The translations under genes were made by a program, and so were the position numbers. A stretch of DNA of 64,000 nucleotides from Shinella zoogloeoides (GTDB lineage: Bacteria; Pseudomonadota; Alphaproteobacteria; Rhizobiales; Rhizobiaceae). The stretch covers positions 1 to 64,000 of the forward strand of contig NZ_QNUJ01000001.1 in assembly GCF_003574625.1 (NCBI RefSeq), written 5' to 3'. Positions within the stretch are counted from its first letter, which is position 1. Each line of letters begins with the position of its first letter. The notes below the pieces were generated by a model. It saw only the letters and a program-made list of their open reading frames with translations. It was not told where the DNA came from and searched no databases. This document shows positions 19,189-28,314 of the stretch, piece after piece.

Positions 19189-20180
19189 GCCAGCTTCTCC
19201 TTGGCGGCGCGGTCGCGCAGGATGATGCGGCCCTTCTTCTTCTCGGCGCGGGCGTTGAAGACGACGGCGAGGATGATGACGACGCCCGAGATCGCCATCT
19301 GTGCGAAGGGCGAGATGCCGATGACGGGCAGCGCGTTCTTGATGACACCGAGGAAGAGTGCCCCGAGCACCGTGCCGATCACGCTGCCGATGCCGCCGGC
19401 AATGGAAATGCCGCCGATGACGCAGGCCGCCACGCTGTCCAGCTCGAAACCGGCGGCGATGTCGACATAGGCCACCGCATAGCGAGAGACCCAGAGATAG
19501 CCGGAAAGGCCGGCGAGCGCGCCGGACAGCACGAAGGCGAGGAAGCGCGAGCGGCCGACATCGATGCCGGCATAGACGGCGGCCGTGGGGTTGCCGCCCG
19601 AGGCATAGGCGGCGCGGCCGAAGGGCGTGCGCGTCAGCACGAACCACATCATGAGCACGATGGCGATGGCGAGCCAGGAAAGGATCGGCAGGCCGAGGAC
19701 GGGAAAGCGCGGCAGGTTGAGGAAATCGGGCGTCATCTGGTGGGCATTCACCCAGCCGCCCCCCGAGAGCACGAAGGCCATGCCGCGATAGATGGTGAGC
19801 GTGCCGAGCGTCACGACGATGGGCGGGATCTGCAGCAGCCAGACGAGGAAGCCGTTGATCGCGCCGAGCGCCGCACCGATGCCGACGGCGAGCACGATGA
19901 GCAGCGCCAGCGGCAGGCCGGGATAGGCGGCATCCAGCATGGCGACGGCCATGCCCGTGAAGGCAAGGTTCGCGGCGACCGAAAGGTCGATGGATTTGGT
20001 CAGGATCACCGTCATCTGGCCGAGGGCGAGGATGATCAGGATCGACGTATCATTGAAGATATTGGCGAGATTGGCGGGAGAGGCGAAGCCGGCCGCGCGC
20101 GTCGCGAAGCCCGCGATCATCACGAGGATGATCAGGGCCAGCAGGAGTTCACGGTTCTTGAGAAGACGCTGCATGCTCAT
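19185..20180 (-). CDS. rhaP: Rhamnose ABC transporter permease RhaP
   Basis: A 331-residue sugar permease, paralogous to RhaQ. It has about ten membrane segments, the motif [15 protein letters not shown] and the coupling loop [20 protein letters not shown]. The start is ATG 20180, with a second ATG two codons later. It follows rhaT by 6 bp and overlaps rhaQ by 4 bp. Confidence 0.93.
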   Translation of the reverse strand: MSMQRLLKNRELLLALIILVMIAGFATRAAGFASPANLANIFNDTSILIILALGQMTVILTKSIDLSVAANLAFTGMAVAMLDAAYPGLPLALLIVLAVGIGAALGAINGFLVWLLQIPPIVVTLGTLTIYRGMAFVLSGGGWVNAHQMTPDFLNLPRFPVLGLPILSWLAIAIVLMMWFVLTRTPFGRAAYASGGNPTAAVYAGIDVGRSRFLAFVLSGALAGLSGYLWVSRYAVAYVDIAAGFELDSVAACVIGGISIAGGIGSVIGTVLGALFLGVIKNALPVIGISPFAQMAISGVVIILAVVFNARAEKKKGRIILRDRAAKEKLA

Positions 20181-20186
20181 CCGTCC

Positions 20187-21722
20187 CTATGCATTGCCGG
20201 TCGCCGCGCGCACCAGCGTTTCCGCCGTCAGCCCGTCGCGGTCGTACAGGCCGGCCATCAGCCCCTCGCGCATCACCATCACACGGTCCGACATGCCGAG
20301 GATTTCCGGCAGCTCGGAGGAGATCATGACGATGGAAAGGCCTTCGCCGGCAAGTTCCGAGATGAAGGCATGCACGGCGGCCTTGGAGCCGATGTCGATG
20401 CCCTTGGTCGGCTCGTCGAGAATGATGACCTTCGGCTTCGTGGCGAGCCATTTGCCGATCACCACCTTCTGCTGGTTGCCGCCCGAAAGCGTGCCGACCG
20501 GCACGGAGAGCGCGGCGGCGCGAAGGTCCAGCCGCTCTGCATATTTGCGCGCCAGCGAAAACTCGTTGATCGCTTTCAGGAAGCCGCGTGCCGAGGTGCG
20601 GGCGAGCGAGGGCAGCGACATGTTCTGGTAGATCGGCATTTCCAGCGCGAGGCCGTGGCGGCCGCGCTCCTCAGGCACGTATACGATGCCGGCGGCAATG
20701 GCGTCGGCGGAGGAGCGGATGGCGATCTCGCGCCCGTCGAGGAAGGTCTTTCCCGAGGCCGGAACGGTCATGCCGAACAGCGACTGGCAGAGTTCCGAGC
20801 GCCCCGCGCCGATGAGGCCGTAGACACCGAGGATCTCGCCGCGCCGGAGATCGAAGGAGATGTCGCGGAATTCCGTGTCGTGACAGTAGCCCTCGACCCT
20901 GAACACGGTCTCGCCGATGGCGACCTTGCTCTTGGGGAAGGCGTCATGCACGTCGCGGCCGACCATGAGCCGCACGATCTCCTCCTGCGGCGTTTCCTTC
21001 AGCCGGCCTGCGCCCACCATGCGCCCGTCGCGGAAGACGGCGTAACTGTCGGCGATCTCGTAAAGCTCGTCGAACTTGTGGCTGATGAAGAGGATGGCCT
21101 TGCCCTGTTTCTTCAGGTTTTCGACGATGCGGAAGAGATCGTCGATCTCCTTGCGGGAAAGGGCGGCCGTCGGCTCGTCCATGATGACGATGCGCGCCTC
21201 GACGGAAAGCGCCCGGGCGATCGCCACCAGATGCCGCTGGGCGATGGAGAGGTCCTTCAGCTTGATCGTCGGGTCGATATTGCTTTCGAGCTGGTGCATC
21301 AGCGCGCGGGCGCGCTCGTTGATGGTCTTCCAGTCGATGAGGCCGAAGCGCGTGCGCGGCGCGTGGCCGAGGAAGATGTTCTCAGCGACCGTCAATTCGT
21401 CGAAAAGCACGGTCTCCTGATGGATCGCCGTCACGCCCGCATCGATGGCGGCCTGCGCATTGGCGAAAGTCACGGGCTGGCCGTCCATGACGATCTCGCC
21501 CTCGTTGGGGCGGTAGATGCCAGTGAGGATCTTCACCAGAGTCGATTTGCCAGCGCCGTTCTCGCCGATCAGCGCCGTCACCTCGCCGGGATAGAGCGCG
21601 ATATCGACGCCGTCGAGCGCCTTCACGCCGGGGAAGATCTGCGAGATGCCGCGCATCTCCAGAATGGGCGTTCCCGCCGCCTCGGCCCTCGCGACCGGAA
21701 TGGAAGCTGCTGCGCTCGTCAT
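20187..21722 (-). CDS. rhaT: Rhamnose ABC transporter ATP-binding protein RhaT
   Basis: A 511-residue tandem-cassette sugar ATPase (RbsA/XylG type). The first cassette has Walker A GENGAGKST and Walker B IVIMDEPTAALS; the second has the usual degenerate Walker A GLIGAGRSE and signature TLSGGNQQKV followed by IILDEPTKGID. The start is ATG 21722; the frame stays open further upstream without a better start. It energises uptake through RhaPQ. Confidence 0.95.
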   Translation of the reverse strand: MTSAAASIPVARAEAAGTPILEMRGISQIFPGVKALDGVDIALYPGEVTALIGENGAGKSTLVKILTGIYRPNEGEIVMDGQPVTFANAQAAIDAGVTAIHQETVLFDELTVAENIFLGHAPRTRFGLIDWKTINERARALMHQLESNIDPTIKLKDLSIAQRHLVAIARALSVEARIVIMDEPTAALSRKEIDDLFRIVENLKKQGKAILFISHKFDELYEIADSYAVFRDGRMVGAGRLKETPQEEIVRLMVGRDVHDAFPKSKVAIGETVFRVEGYCHDTEFRDISFDLRRGEILGVYGLIGAGRSELCQSLFGMTVPASGKTFLDGREIAIRSSADAIAAGIVYVPEERGRHGLALEMPIYQNMSLPSLARTSARGFLKAINEFSLARKYAERLDLRAAALSVPVGTLSGGNQQKVVIGKWLATKPKVIILDEPTKGIDIGSKAAVHAFISELAGEGLSIVMISSELPEILGMSDRVMVMREGLMAGLYDRDGLTAETLVRAATGNA

Positions 21723-21786
21723 CGACTGTACCGGAAAAGGAAAGGAAACCCGGCGGCCGGAGCCGCCGGGAGGCTGGTTCGAAGGA

Positions 21787-22782
21787 TCAGAAGATCTTCG
21801 AGAACTGGTCGATGTTCGAGGCGTCGTAGACGAAGGGATCGGCCATGGCGGCTTCGCCATTGTCGCCGACCTTGATCTTGCCCATGCGGCCGGCTTCGAT
21901 TTCCGAGCCCGGCGCGCCGTCCGTGTCACCCTTGACGAGGTGATAGGCGATCTGGGTGGCGGAATAGCCGAGGTCGATCGGGTTCCAGATGGCGAATTCC
22001 TTGGTCGCGCCCGACTTGATGGCGCCGGCCATCTCGGAGGGCAGGCCGAGGCCCGTCACGTAGACCTCGCCGATCTTGCCGGCATCCTTGACGGCCTGCG
22101 AGGCGGCAAGCACACCCACCGTCGTCGGCGCGACGATGACCTTGACGTTCGGCTGCGAGGTCAGGAGGCCGTTGGCTTCGCGGTAGGACTTGTCGGCCAG
22201 GTCGTCGCCATAGACGGTCGTGACGAGGTTGAGGCCCGGGAAGTCCTTGATCTGCTTCTTCATCTCCTCGATCCAGGTGTTCTGGTTGGTCGAGGTCGTC
22301 GTTGCCGAGAGGATCGCGAAGTCACCCTTGCCGTCCGGCAGGTGGTCCTTGGCGAGCTGCAGGCACATCTTGCCGATCAGCTCGTTGGAAGACGGGTTGA
22401 GGTGCATGATGCGGCCTTCCGGCGCCACGCCCGAATCCCAGGAGATGACCTTGATACCACGCTGCTGCGCCTTCTTCAGCGCCGGGACGACGGCGTCCGG
22501 GTCGTTGGCGGAGATCGCGATGGCATCGACGCCCTGGGCGATCAGCGAGTTGATGACTTCGATCTGGCCTTCGGCCGTTGTCGTGGTCGGGCCGGTATAG
22601 ATGATCTCGACGCCGCCGAGTTCCTTGGCGGCTTCCTCCGCGCCCTTGTTGGCGGCCTCGAAGAAGCCGTTGCCGAGCGACTTGACGAGAAGGGCGATCT
22701 TCATGTCCGCGGCATTGGCCGTGGACACCATGGCGGCAAGCGCGAGCGCCGCGCCGGCGAGCAGTTTGGTGGTCAGTTTCAT
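21787..22782 (-). CDS. rhaS: Rhamnose-binding periplasmic protein RhaS
   Basis: A 331-residue substrate-binding protein of the pentose/hexose (Peripla_BP_4) family. A clear signal peptide ends at ALAAMVSTANA. The mature protein starts with DMKIALLVKSLGNGFFEAAN and contains AISANDPDAVVPALKKA and ISWDSGVAPEGR, which line the sugar site in this family. It begins 50 bp after rhaR on the same strand. Confidence 0.95.
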   Translation of the reverse strand: MKLTTKLLAGAALALAAMVSTANAADMKIALLVKSLGNGFFEAANKGAEEAAKELGGVEIIYTGPTTTTAEGQIEVINSLIAQGVDAIAISANDPDAVVPALKKAQQRGIKVISWDSGVAPEGRIMHLNPSSNELIGKMCLQLAKDHLPDGKGDFAILSATTTSTNQNTWIEEMKKQIKDFPGLNLVTTVYGDDLADKSYREANGLLTSQPNVKVIVAPTTVGVLAASQAVKDAGKIGEVYVTGLGLPSEMAGAIKSGATKEFAIWNPIDLGYSATQIAYHLVKGDTDGAPGSEIEAGRMGKIKVGDNGEAAMADPFVYDASNIDQFSKIF

Positions 22783-22832
22783 GGTTTTCCTCCCAGTGTT
22801 GAAACGTTCGATCCTCCCGGCCGCCCGCCTTG

Positions 22833-23645
22833 TCAGGCCGCCGAGGTGGAATCCTCCTTCTCGGTCGAAGCCATGGGCTTCACCGTGATGAGCCTTATGC
22901 CGGCATGAGCGACCATGGCGGCCGCCTCGTCCGAAATCCTGTCGTCGGTGATGATCGTGGTCACGTTTTCCAGCGGGCACAGAATGAGGCTGGAGCGCCG
23001 CTCGAACTTGCTGGAATCGACCATCACGATCAGCTCTTCCGCCTGCCGCATCAGCTTCTGCTCGCTCTGGATGACCAGCGCGTCCGCCTCCATGATGCCC
23101 AGCGCATTGACGCCCTGTGCGCCGATGAACATGCGCCGCGCATAGAAATTGCGGATCGCGTCATTGTCGAAGGGCGAGAGGATGAGGCTCTGGTCGCGAT
23201 AGATCGCGCCGCCCGGAACGCTCACCGTGCATTTCGAATGCTTCACCAGATGCTCGGCGATGGCGAAGGAATTGGTCATCACCTGCAGGCGGCGGGCCGA
23301 CATGAAATGCACCATCTGGAACGTCGTGGTGCCGCCGTTGATGATGATCGAGTCGCCTTCCTCGCAGAGCTCTACCGCGCGGCGGGCGATTGCGCGCTTG
23401 CGATCGATATTGATCGATTCGGACACCTTGAACGGACGCGCCGCCAGATTGCCGAGCTGCGGCGGGTGCACGGCCTCGGCGCCGCCGCGCACGCGGCGCA
23501 GCTTGCCTTGAACATGCAAGGCGGCGATGTCGCGGCGGATCGTGGCTTCGGATGCCTCGGTCAGTTCGGCGATATCCTGCACCGTCACGACGGGCTTTTC
23601 CTGGATCGCGCTCAAAATGATGCGATGGCGTTCGCGTTCGTGCAT
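22833..23645 (-). CDS. rhaR: DeoR-family transcriptional regulator RhaR
   Basis: A 270-residue repressor-type regulator. The N-terminal winged helix-turn-helix is ERHRIILSAIQEKPVVTVQD followed by TEASEATIRRDIAALHVQGK, the DeoR signature. The C-terminal sugar-phosphate-sensing domain includes INGGTTTFQMVHFM and VIQSEQKLMRQAEELIVMVD. It heads the rhaRSTPQUK operon and reads away from rhaD, so it probably binds the shared intergenic region. ATG 23645 follows GAGGAGGAG. Confidence 0.93.
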   Translation of the reverse strand: MHERERHRIILSAIQEKPVVTVQDIAELTEASEATIRRDIAALHVQGKLRRVRGGAEAVHPPQLGNLAARPFKVSESINIDRKRAIARRAVELCEEGDSIIINGGTTTFQMVHFMSARRLQVMTNSFAIAEHLVKHSKCTVSVPGGAIYRDQSLILSPFDNDAIRNFYARRMFIGAQGVNALGIMEADALVIQSEQKLMRQAEELIVMVDSSKFERRSSLILCPLENVTTIITDDRISDEAAAMVAHAGIRLITVKPMASTEKEDSTSAA

Positions 23646-23663
23646 GGGGCTCCTCCTCAGTAT

Positions 23664-23783
23664 GATTTATTCGCATTCAATTTATCTTGTCAATCAGAAA
23701 CGATCAAAAAAGAGCATATTGCACTGCACAATGATCTTTAATGATCAAAAATGATTGACATTGCGAGGTGAGGTGCGCCATAG
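23664..23783. promoter_or_regulatory. Divergent rhaR/rhaD promoter region with phased repeats
   Basis: TGTCAATCA (23688-23696) and TGATTGACA (23752-23760) are perfect inverted complements and place TTGACA boxes for both directions (23693-23688 for rhaR; 23755-23760 for rhaD). The rhaR -10 is near 23664-23670 (ATAAAT type, minus strand) and the rhaD -10 near 23778-23783 (CCATAG). Three direct repeats with exactly 10-bp pitch, ATGATC/ATGATC/ATGATT at 23731, 23741 and 23751, run into the rhaD -35 box. They are the best candidates for RhaR operators. Confidence 0.65.
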
Positions 23784-23847
23784 CTCTGACAAAGGAGACG
23801 GGAGGCCGCGCCGGCATCCCGTGATTGGACAGACCAGGGAGGATGTC

Positions 23848-25944
23848 ATGACGGGCCAGCCCCGCCTTCTCGAAAACCGTTGGGACGACGCCTATGCCGC
23901 GAGGCTCGACGAGCCCGGCAAGCTGCTCTACCGCTCCAATCTCCTCGGCGCCGACAAGCGCATCACCAACTATGGCGGCGGGAATACCTCGGCCAAGGTG
24001 GAGGAAACCGATCCGCTGACGGGCGAGAAGGTCCGCGTCCTGTGGGTGAAGGGCTCCGGCGGCGACGTCGGCACGATCAAGCTCGACGGTTTCGCCACGC
24101 TCTACATGGAGAAGCTGGAAGCGCTGAAGGGCATCTACAGGGGTGTGGAGGACGAGGACCGCATGGTCGGCTTCCTGCCGCACTGCACCTTCAACCTCAA
24201 CCCGCGCGCCGCCTCCATCGACACGCCCCTGCACGGCTTCGTGCCCCATGTGCATGTCGACCACATGCACCCGGACGCGATCATCGCCATCGCCGCCTCG
24301 AAGAATTCGAAGGCGCTGACGGCGCGGATCTTCGGCGAGGAGATCGGCTGGCTGCCCTGGCGCCGCCCCGGCTTCCAGCTCGGCCTCGACCTCGAAGCCT
24401 TCGTCAAGGCGAATCCGAAGGCCAAGGGCGTCGTGCTCGAAAGCCACGGCCTCTTCACCTGGGCGGACGACGCCAAGGATTGCTACCTGCTGACGCTCGA
24501 CATCATCAACCGGGCGATCGAATGGTTCGCCGGGGAGACGGAAGGCAAGACGATCTTCGGCGGCGCCGTCGCCACGAGCCTCGACGAAGCCGGGCGCCGT
24601 GCCGTCGCCGCGAAGCTGATGCCGGAAATCCGCGGCCGCATCGGCAAGGGCGAGCGCAAGCTCGGCCATTTCGACGACCAGGCCGCCGTGCTGGAATTCG
24701 TCAATTCGAAGGACCTGAAGCCGCTCGGCGCGCTCGGCACTTCCTGCCCGGACCATTTCCTGCGCACCAAGATTCGCCCGCTGATCGTCGATTTCGATCC
24801 GGCAAAGCCCGACGTGGACGCTGTGATCGCCGGTCTCGACAAGGCGCTGGAAGACTACCGCGCCGACTACACGCGCTACTATGAAGCCTGCAAGCGCGGC
24901 AATTCACCGGCCATGCGCGATCCGAACCCGGTCATTTTCCTCGTTCCCGGTGTCGGCATGCTCTCCTTCGCCAAGGACAAGGCGACGGCGCGCATCGCCG
25001 GTGAATTCTACGTCAACGCCATCAACGTGATGCGCGGCGCCTCCACCGTCTCCGAATATCAGGGCCTGCCCGAGCAGGAGGCCTTCGACATCGAATACTG
25101 GCTGTTGGAGGAGGCAAAGCTCCAGCGCATGCCGAAGCCGAAGAGCCTTGCCGGCCGTGTCGCCTTCGTGACGGGCGGCGCCGGCGGCATCGGCCGCGCG
25201 ACGGCAGAACGGCTGGCGGGCGAGGGTGCCTGCGTGGTGCTCGCCGATATCGATGGCAATGCGCTGGCGGAAGTCGGTGCGGATTTCGCGAAGAAGTATA
25301 GCGGCGATGTCGTGCGCACCGTTACGCTCAACGTGACGGACGAGGCGGGCGTCATTTCTTCCTTCGCGGAGGCCTGCGTCGAATTCGGCGGCGTCGATAT
25401 CCTCGTCTCCAATGCGGGCATCGCCTCTTCCGCGCCGGTCGAAAGCACGGAGCTTTCGATGTGGAACAAGAATATCGATATCCTCGCGACCGGCTATTTC
25501 CTCGTCTCGCGCGAGGCGTTCCGCCTCTTCCGCCGCCAGAACATCGGCGGTAACGTGGTCTTCGTCGCCTCCAAGAACGGCCTTGCCTCCTCGCCCAACG
25601 CCTCGGCCTATTGCACGGCCAAGGCCGCCGAGATCCATCTTGCGCGCTGCCTTGCGCTGGAAGGCGCGGAAGCGGGCATCCGCGTCAACACGGTCAACCC
25701 GGACGCGGTGCTGCGCGGCTCGAAGATCTGGGGCGGCGAGTGGCGCGAACAGCGCGCCGCCTCCTCGAAGATCGAGGTGAGCGAGTTGGAGGAGCATTAC
25801 CGCAAGCGCTCGATGCTGAAGCTCAACGTCTTCCCGGAGGACATCGCCGAGGCGATCTATTTCCTCGCATCGGACCTTTCGGCAAAGTCGACGGGCAACA
25901 TCATCAACGTGGATGCCGGCAACGCGCAGAGTTTCCCGCGCTAG
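23848..25944 (+). CDS. rhaD: Bifunctional rhamnulose-1-phosphate aldolase / short-chain dehydrogenase
   Basis: A 698-residue two-domain enzyme. The N-terminal class II aldolase/adducin domain contains NYGGGNTSAKVEE and the metal-site run VPHVHVDHMHPDAIIA, plus VLESHGLFTW. The C-terminal SDR domain (from about residue 430) has the cofactor loop VTGGAGGIGRATAERL, SNAGIASS and the active-site YCTAKAAE. It cleaves L-rhamnulose-1-phosphate and oxidises lactaldehyde. ATG 23848 is preceded by AGGGAGGATGTC. rhaI follows after 24 bp. Confidence 0.95.
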   Translation: MTGQPRLLENRWDDAYAARLDEPGKLLYRSNLLGADKRITNYGGGNTSAKVEETDPLTGEKVRVLWVKGSGGDVGTIKLDGFATLYMEKLEALKGIYRGVEDEDRMVGFLPHCTFNLNPRAASIDTPLHGFVPHVHVDHMHPDAIIAIAASKNSKALTARIFGEEIGWLPWRRPGFQLGLDLEAFVKANPKAKGVVLESHGLFTWADDAKDCYLLTLDIINRAIEWFAGETEGKTIFGGAVATSLDEAGRRAVAAKLMPEIRGRIGKGERKLGHFDDQAAVLEFVNSKDLKPLGALGTSCPDHFLRTKIRPLIVDFDPAKPDVDAVIAGLDKALEDYRADYTRYYEACKRGNSPAMRDPNPVIFLVPGVGMLSFAKDKATARIAGEFYVNAINVMRGASTVSEYQGLPEQEAFDIEYWLLEEAKLQRMPKPKSLAGRVAFVTGGAGGIGRATAERLAGEGACVVLADIDGNALAEVGADFAKKYSGDVVRTVTLNVTDEAGVISSFAEACVEFGGVDILVSNAGIASSAPVESTELSMWNKNIDILATGYFLVSREAFRLFRRQNIGGNVVFVASKNGLASSPNASAYCTAKAAEIHLARCLALEGAEAGIRVNTVNPDAVLRGSKIWGGEWREQRAASSKIEVSELEEHYRKRSMLKLNVFPEDIAEAIYFLASDLSAKSTGNIINVDAGNAQSFPR

Positions 25945-25968
25945 TCCGCGTGGATCAGGGAGGATGGA

Positions 25969-27261
25969 ATGGCTGAATTCAGGATCGCGCAGGATGTCGT
26001 CGCGCGGGAAAACGACAGGCGCGCCTCGGCGCTGAAGGAAGACTACGAGGCGCTCGGCGCGAATCTCGCCCGCCGTGGCATCGACATCGAGGCCGTCACG
26101 GGCAAGGTCGAAAAGTTCTTCGTCGCCGTCCCCTCCTGGGGCGTCGGCACGGGCGGCACGCGCTTTGCGCGCTTTCCCGGCACCGGCGAACCGCGCGGCA
26201 TCTTCGACAAGCTGGACGACTGCGCCGTCATCCAGCAGCTAACGCGCGCCACGCCCAATGTCTCGCTGCATATTCCGTGGGACAAGGCCGATCCGAAGGA
26301 GCTGAAGGCCAGGGGCGACGCCCTCGGCCTCGGCTTCGACGCTATGAACTCCAACACCTTCTCCGATGCGCCCGGCCAGGCGCATTCCTACAAATACGGC
26401 TCGCTCAGCCACACGGATGCGGCAACGCGCGCCCAGGCGGTCGAGCACAATCTGGAATGCATCGAGATCGGCAAGGCCATCGGCTCCAAGGCGCTGACGG
26501 TCTGGGTCGGCGACGGCTCCAACTTCCCCGGCCAGAGCAATTTCACCAGGGCCTTCGAGCGCTACCTCGCGGCCATGGCCGAGATCTACAAGGGCCTGCC
26601 TGACGACTGGAAGCTGTTCTCCGAGCACAAGATGTACGAGCCGGCCTTCTATTCGACGGTTGTGCAGGACTGGGGCACGAATTATCTCATCGCCCAGACG
26701 CTCGGCCCCAAGGCCCAGTGCCTCGTCGACCTCGGCCATCACGCGCCGAACACCAATATCGAGATGATCGTCGCCCGCCTCATCCAGTTCGGCAAGCTCG
26801 GCGGCTTCCACTTCAACGATTCCAAATATGGTGACGACGACCTCGATGCCGGCGCCATCGAGCCCTACCGGCTCTTCCTCGTCTTCAACGAGCTGGTGGA
26901 TGCGGAGGCACGCGGCGTCGAAGGCTTCCATCCGGCCCACATGATCGACCAGTCGCACAACGTCACCGACCCGATCGAGAGCCTGATCAACAGCGCGAAC
27001 GAAATCCGCCGCGCCTATGCGCAGGCCCTCCTTGTCGATCGCACGGCGCTTTCCGGCTACCAGGAGGACAACGACGCCCTGATGGCGACGGAAACGCTCA
27101 AGCGCGCCTACCGCACCGATGTAGAGCCGATCCTCGCCGAGGCCCGCCGCCGCACGGGCGGCGCCGTCGACCCCGTCGCGACCTATCGGGCCAGCGGCTA
27201 CCGCGCCAGGGTCGCCACCGAGCGCCCCGCCTCCGTCGCCGGTGGCGGCGGCATCATCTGA
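25969..27261 (+). CDS. rhaI: L-rhamnose isomerase, RhaI type
   Basis: A 430-residue TIM-barrel isomerase of the RhaI family found in rhizobia and Pseudomonas, distinct from E. coli RhaA. Metal- and substrate-binding segments visible are NVSLHIPWDK, WVGDGSNFPGQSNF, LFSEHKMYEPAFYST, CLVDLGHHAPNTNIE and GGFHFNDSKYGDDDLDAG. It converts L-rhamnose to L-rhamnulose. It shares the rhaDI transcript and is followed by a terminator. Confidence 0.95.
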   Translation: MAEFRIAQDVVARENDRRASALKEDYEALGANLARRGIDIEAVTGKVEKFFVAVPSWGVGTGGTRFARFPGTGEPRGIFDKLDDCAVIQQLTRATPNVSLHIPWDKADPKELKARGDALGLGFDAMNSNTFSDAPGQAHSYKYGSLSHTDAATRAQAVEHNLECIEIGKAIGSKALTVWVGDGSNFPGQSNFTRAFERYLAAMAEIYKGLPDDWKLFSEHKMYEPAFYSTVVQDWGTNYLIAQTLGPKAQCLVDLGHHAPNTNIEMIVARLIQFGKLGGFHFNDSKYGDDDLDAGAIEPYRLFLVFNELVDAEARGVEGFHPAHMIDQSHNVTDPIESLINSANEIRRAYAQALLVDRTALSGYQEDNDALMATETLKRAYRTDVEPILAEARRRTGGAVDPVATYRASGYRARVATERPASVAGGGGII

Positions 27262-27291
27262 GTCTATCGGGCTTCCCCCAAATCCTCTCGA

Positions 27292-27325
27292 CCCCGGCGA
27301 ATGTGGTTTTCGCCGGGGCTTTTTT
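27292..27325 (+). terminator. Rho-independent terminator after rhaDI
   Basis: CCCCGGCGAA (27292-27301) pairs with TTCGCCGGGG (27309-27318), followed by CTTTTTT. Confidence 0.93.
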
Positions 27326-27428
27326 GCGCGCGGAATTCCGTCGTCTGTACGCTTTCGCACAAAGTTCAGATGGCCCGGAACTTCCGGTGACGTTGCGTGT
27401 TCGATTCCTGCCGTGAAGGGAGGGCGAA

Positions 27429-27638
27429 ATGAACGAACAGACCGATATCCAATTGCATTTCGACGTTCTCAGTTGCCGTGCGCTGGTGTGCTGCGAGGGC
27501 AAGGACTATGTGCTGCCGGATGCCTATCCGACCCGCGAGGCGGCCGAGGCGGCGGCGAAGAAATTCGCCTGGGAAAAGCTTGGCGCGCAGAAGCGTCGCG
27601 GCCGCAAGCCGTCCGACCTTGCCATCTGGCTGCGGTAG
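27429..27638 (+). CDS. Small conserved-looking protein of unknown function
   Basis: A 69-residue protein: an N-terminal beta-like part (MNEQTDIQLHFDVLSCRALV), a central PTREAAEAAAKKFAWEKLGA helix and a basic end (QKRRGRKPSDLAIWLR) that could touch nucleic acid. The ribosome site GAAGGGAGGGCGAA before ATG 27429 is strong and codon use is typical of neighbours. No function can be assigned. It stands alone between the rhaDI terminator and the Gre-family gene. Confidence 0.75.
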   Translation: MNEQTDIQLHFDVLSCRALVCCEGKDYVLPDAYPTREAAEAAAKKFAWEKLGAQKRRGRKPSDLAIWLR

Positions 27639-27739
27639 CTTTCGCGCGCGAATGTCCGTAAGGATAGGCTTTTGAGCAATTCCGGCAGCCGCCAGGCAAT
27701 TTGGCGGCCCGGATTGCGTGTTCATAACGGAGTTCGCGC

Positions 27740-28222
27740 GTGAGCGTTGCATTCGTCAAGGAAGAGAGCGCGGAGACGGCGGCGGAAACCCAGCTGCCGG
27801 ACCGTCCCGTTTCGCCGCATCCCAATCTCGTGACGGAGACGGGCCTGAAGGTGCTCGAGCGCCAGCTTCAGGAGGCGAAGGAGGCCTATGAGGCCGCCAA
27901 TGCGATCGAGGACATCAATGAGCGCCGCCGCCAGCTGGCCGGCCCCGTGCGGGATTTGCGCTACCTTGCCGAGCGGCTGCGCACCGCCCAGCTCGTTCCG
28001 GCTCCCGCGACGAACGACGCCGTAGCCTTCGGCAGCACCGTCACCTTCAACCGGGACGACGGCCGCGTGCAGACCTACCGCATCGTCGGCGAGGACGAGG
28101 CCGATCCCAAGGCGGGGTCGATTTCCTATGTCTCCCCCGTCGCGCGCCTCCTCATGGGCAAGGCGGTCGGCGATGTGGTGACGATGGGCGGGCAGGAACT
28201 GGAGATCGAGAAGATCGCCTGA
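27740..28222 (+). CDS. GreA/GreB-family transcription elongation factor
   Basis: A 160-residue protein. The N-terminal half forms an acidic coiled coil (VTETGLKVLERQLQEAKEAY), and the C-terminal half is the FKBP-like domain with FGSTVTF, TYRIVGEDEADPKAGSISYV and SPVARLLMGKAVGDVV, the Gre signature. Gre factors enter the secondary channel of RNA polymerase and stimulate transcript cleavage. It differs from the housekeeping GreA, so it is probably a paralogue. The start is GTG 27740. Confidence 0.85.
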   Translation: MSVAFVKEESAETAAETQLPDRPVSPHPNLVTETGLKVLERQLQEAKEAYEAANAIEDINERRRQLAGPVRDLRYLAERLRTAQLVPAPATNDAVAFGSTVTFNRDDGRVQTYRIVGEDEADPKAGSISYVSPVARLLMGKAVGDVVTMGGQELEIEKIA

Positions 28223-28241
28223 TTGGCGATAGCCGTCATGA

Positions 28242-28275
28242 GAAAGGCCGGCATTACGCCGGCCTTTCCGTTTTG
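28242..28275. terminator. Terminator between the Gre-family gene and the polyamine genes
   Basis: GAAAGGCCGGC (28242-28252) pairs with GCCGGCCTTTC (28258-28268) around ATTAC, followed by CGTTTT. It lies between convergent transcripts and may serve both. Confidence 0.88.
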
Positions 28276-28314
28276 GCAGCCTTGCCCATGCCGTCCACGG
28301 CATGGGCATCGAGC

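Noticed and set aside
19116-21875. A 919-codon plus-strand open frame across the rhamnose transporter
   Set aside because: It is the antisense shadow of rhaT, rhaP and the start of rhaQ; the translation is repetitive His/Asp/Gly/Arg without motifs.
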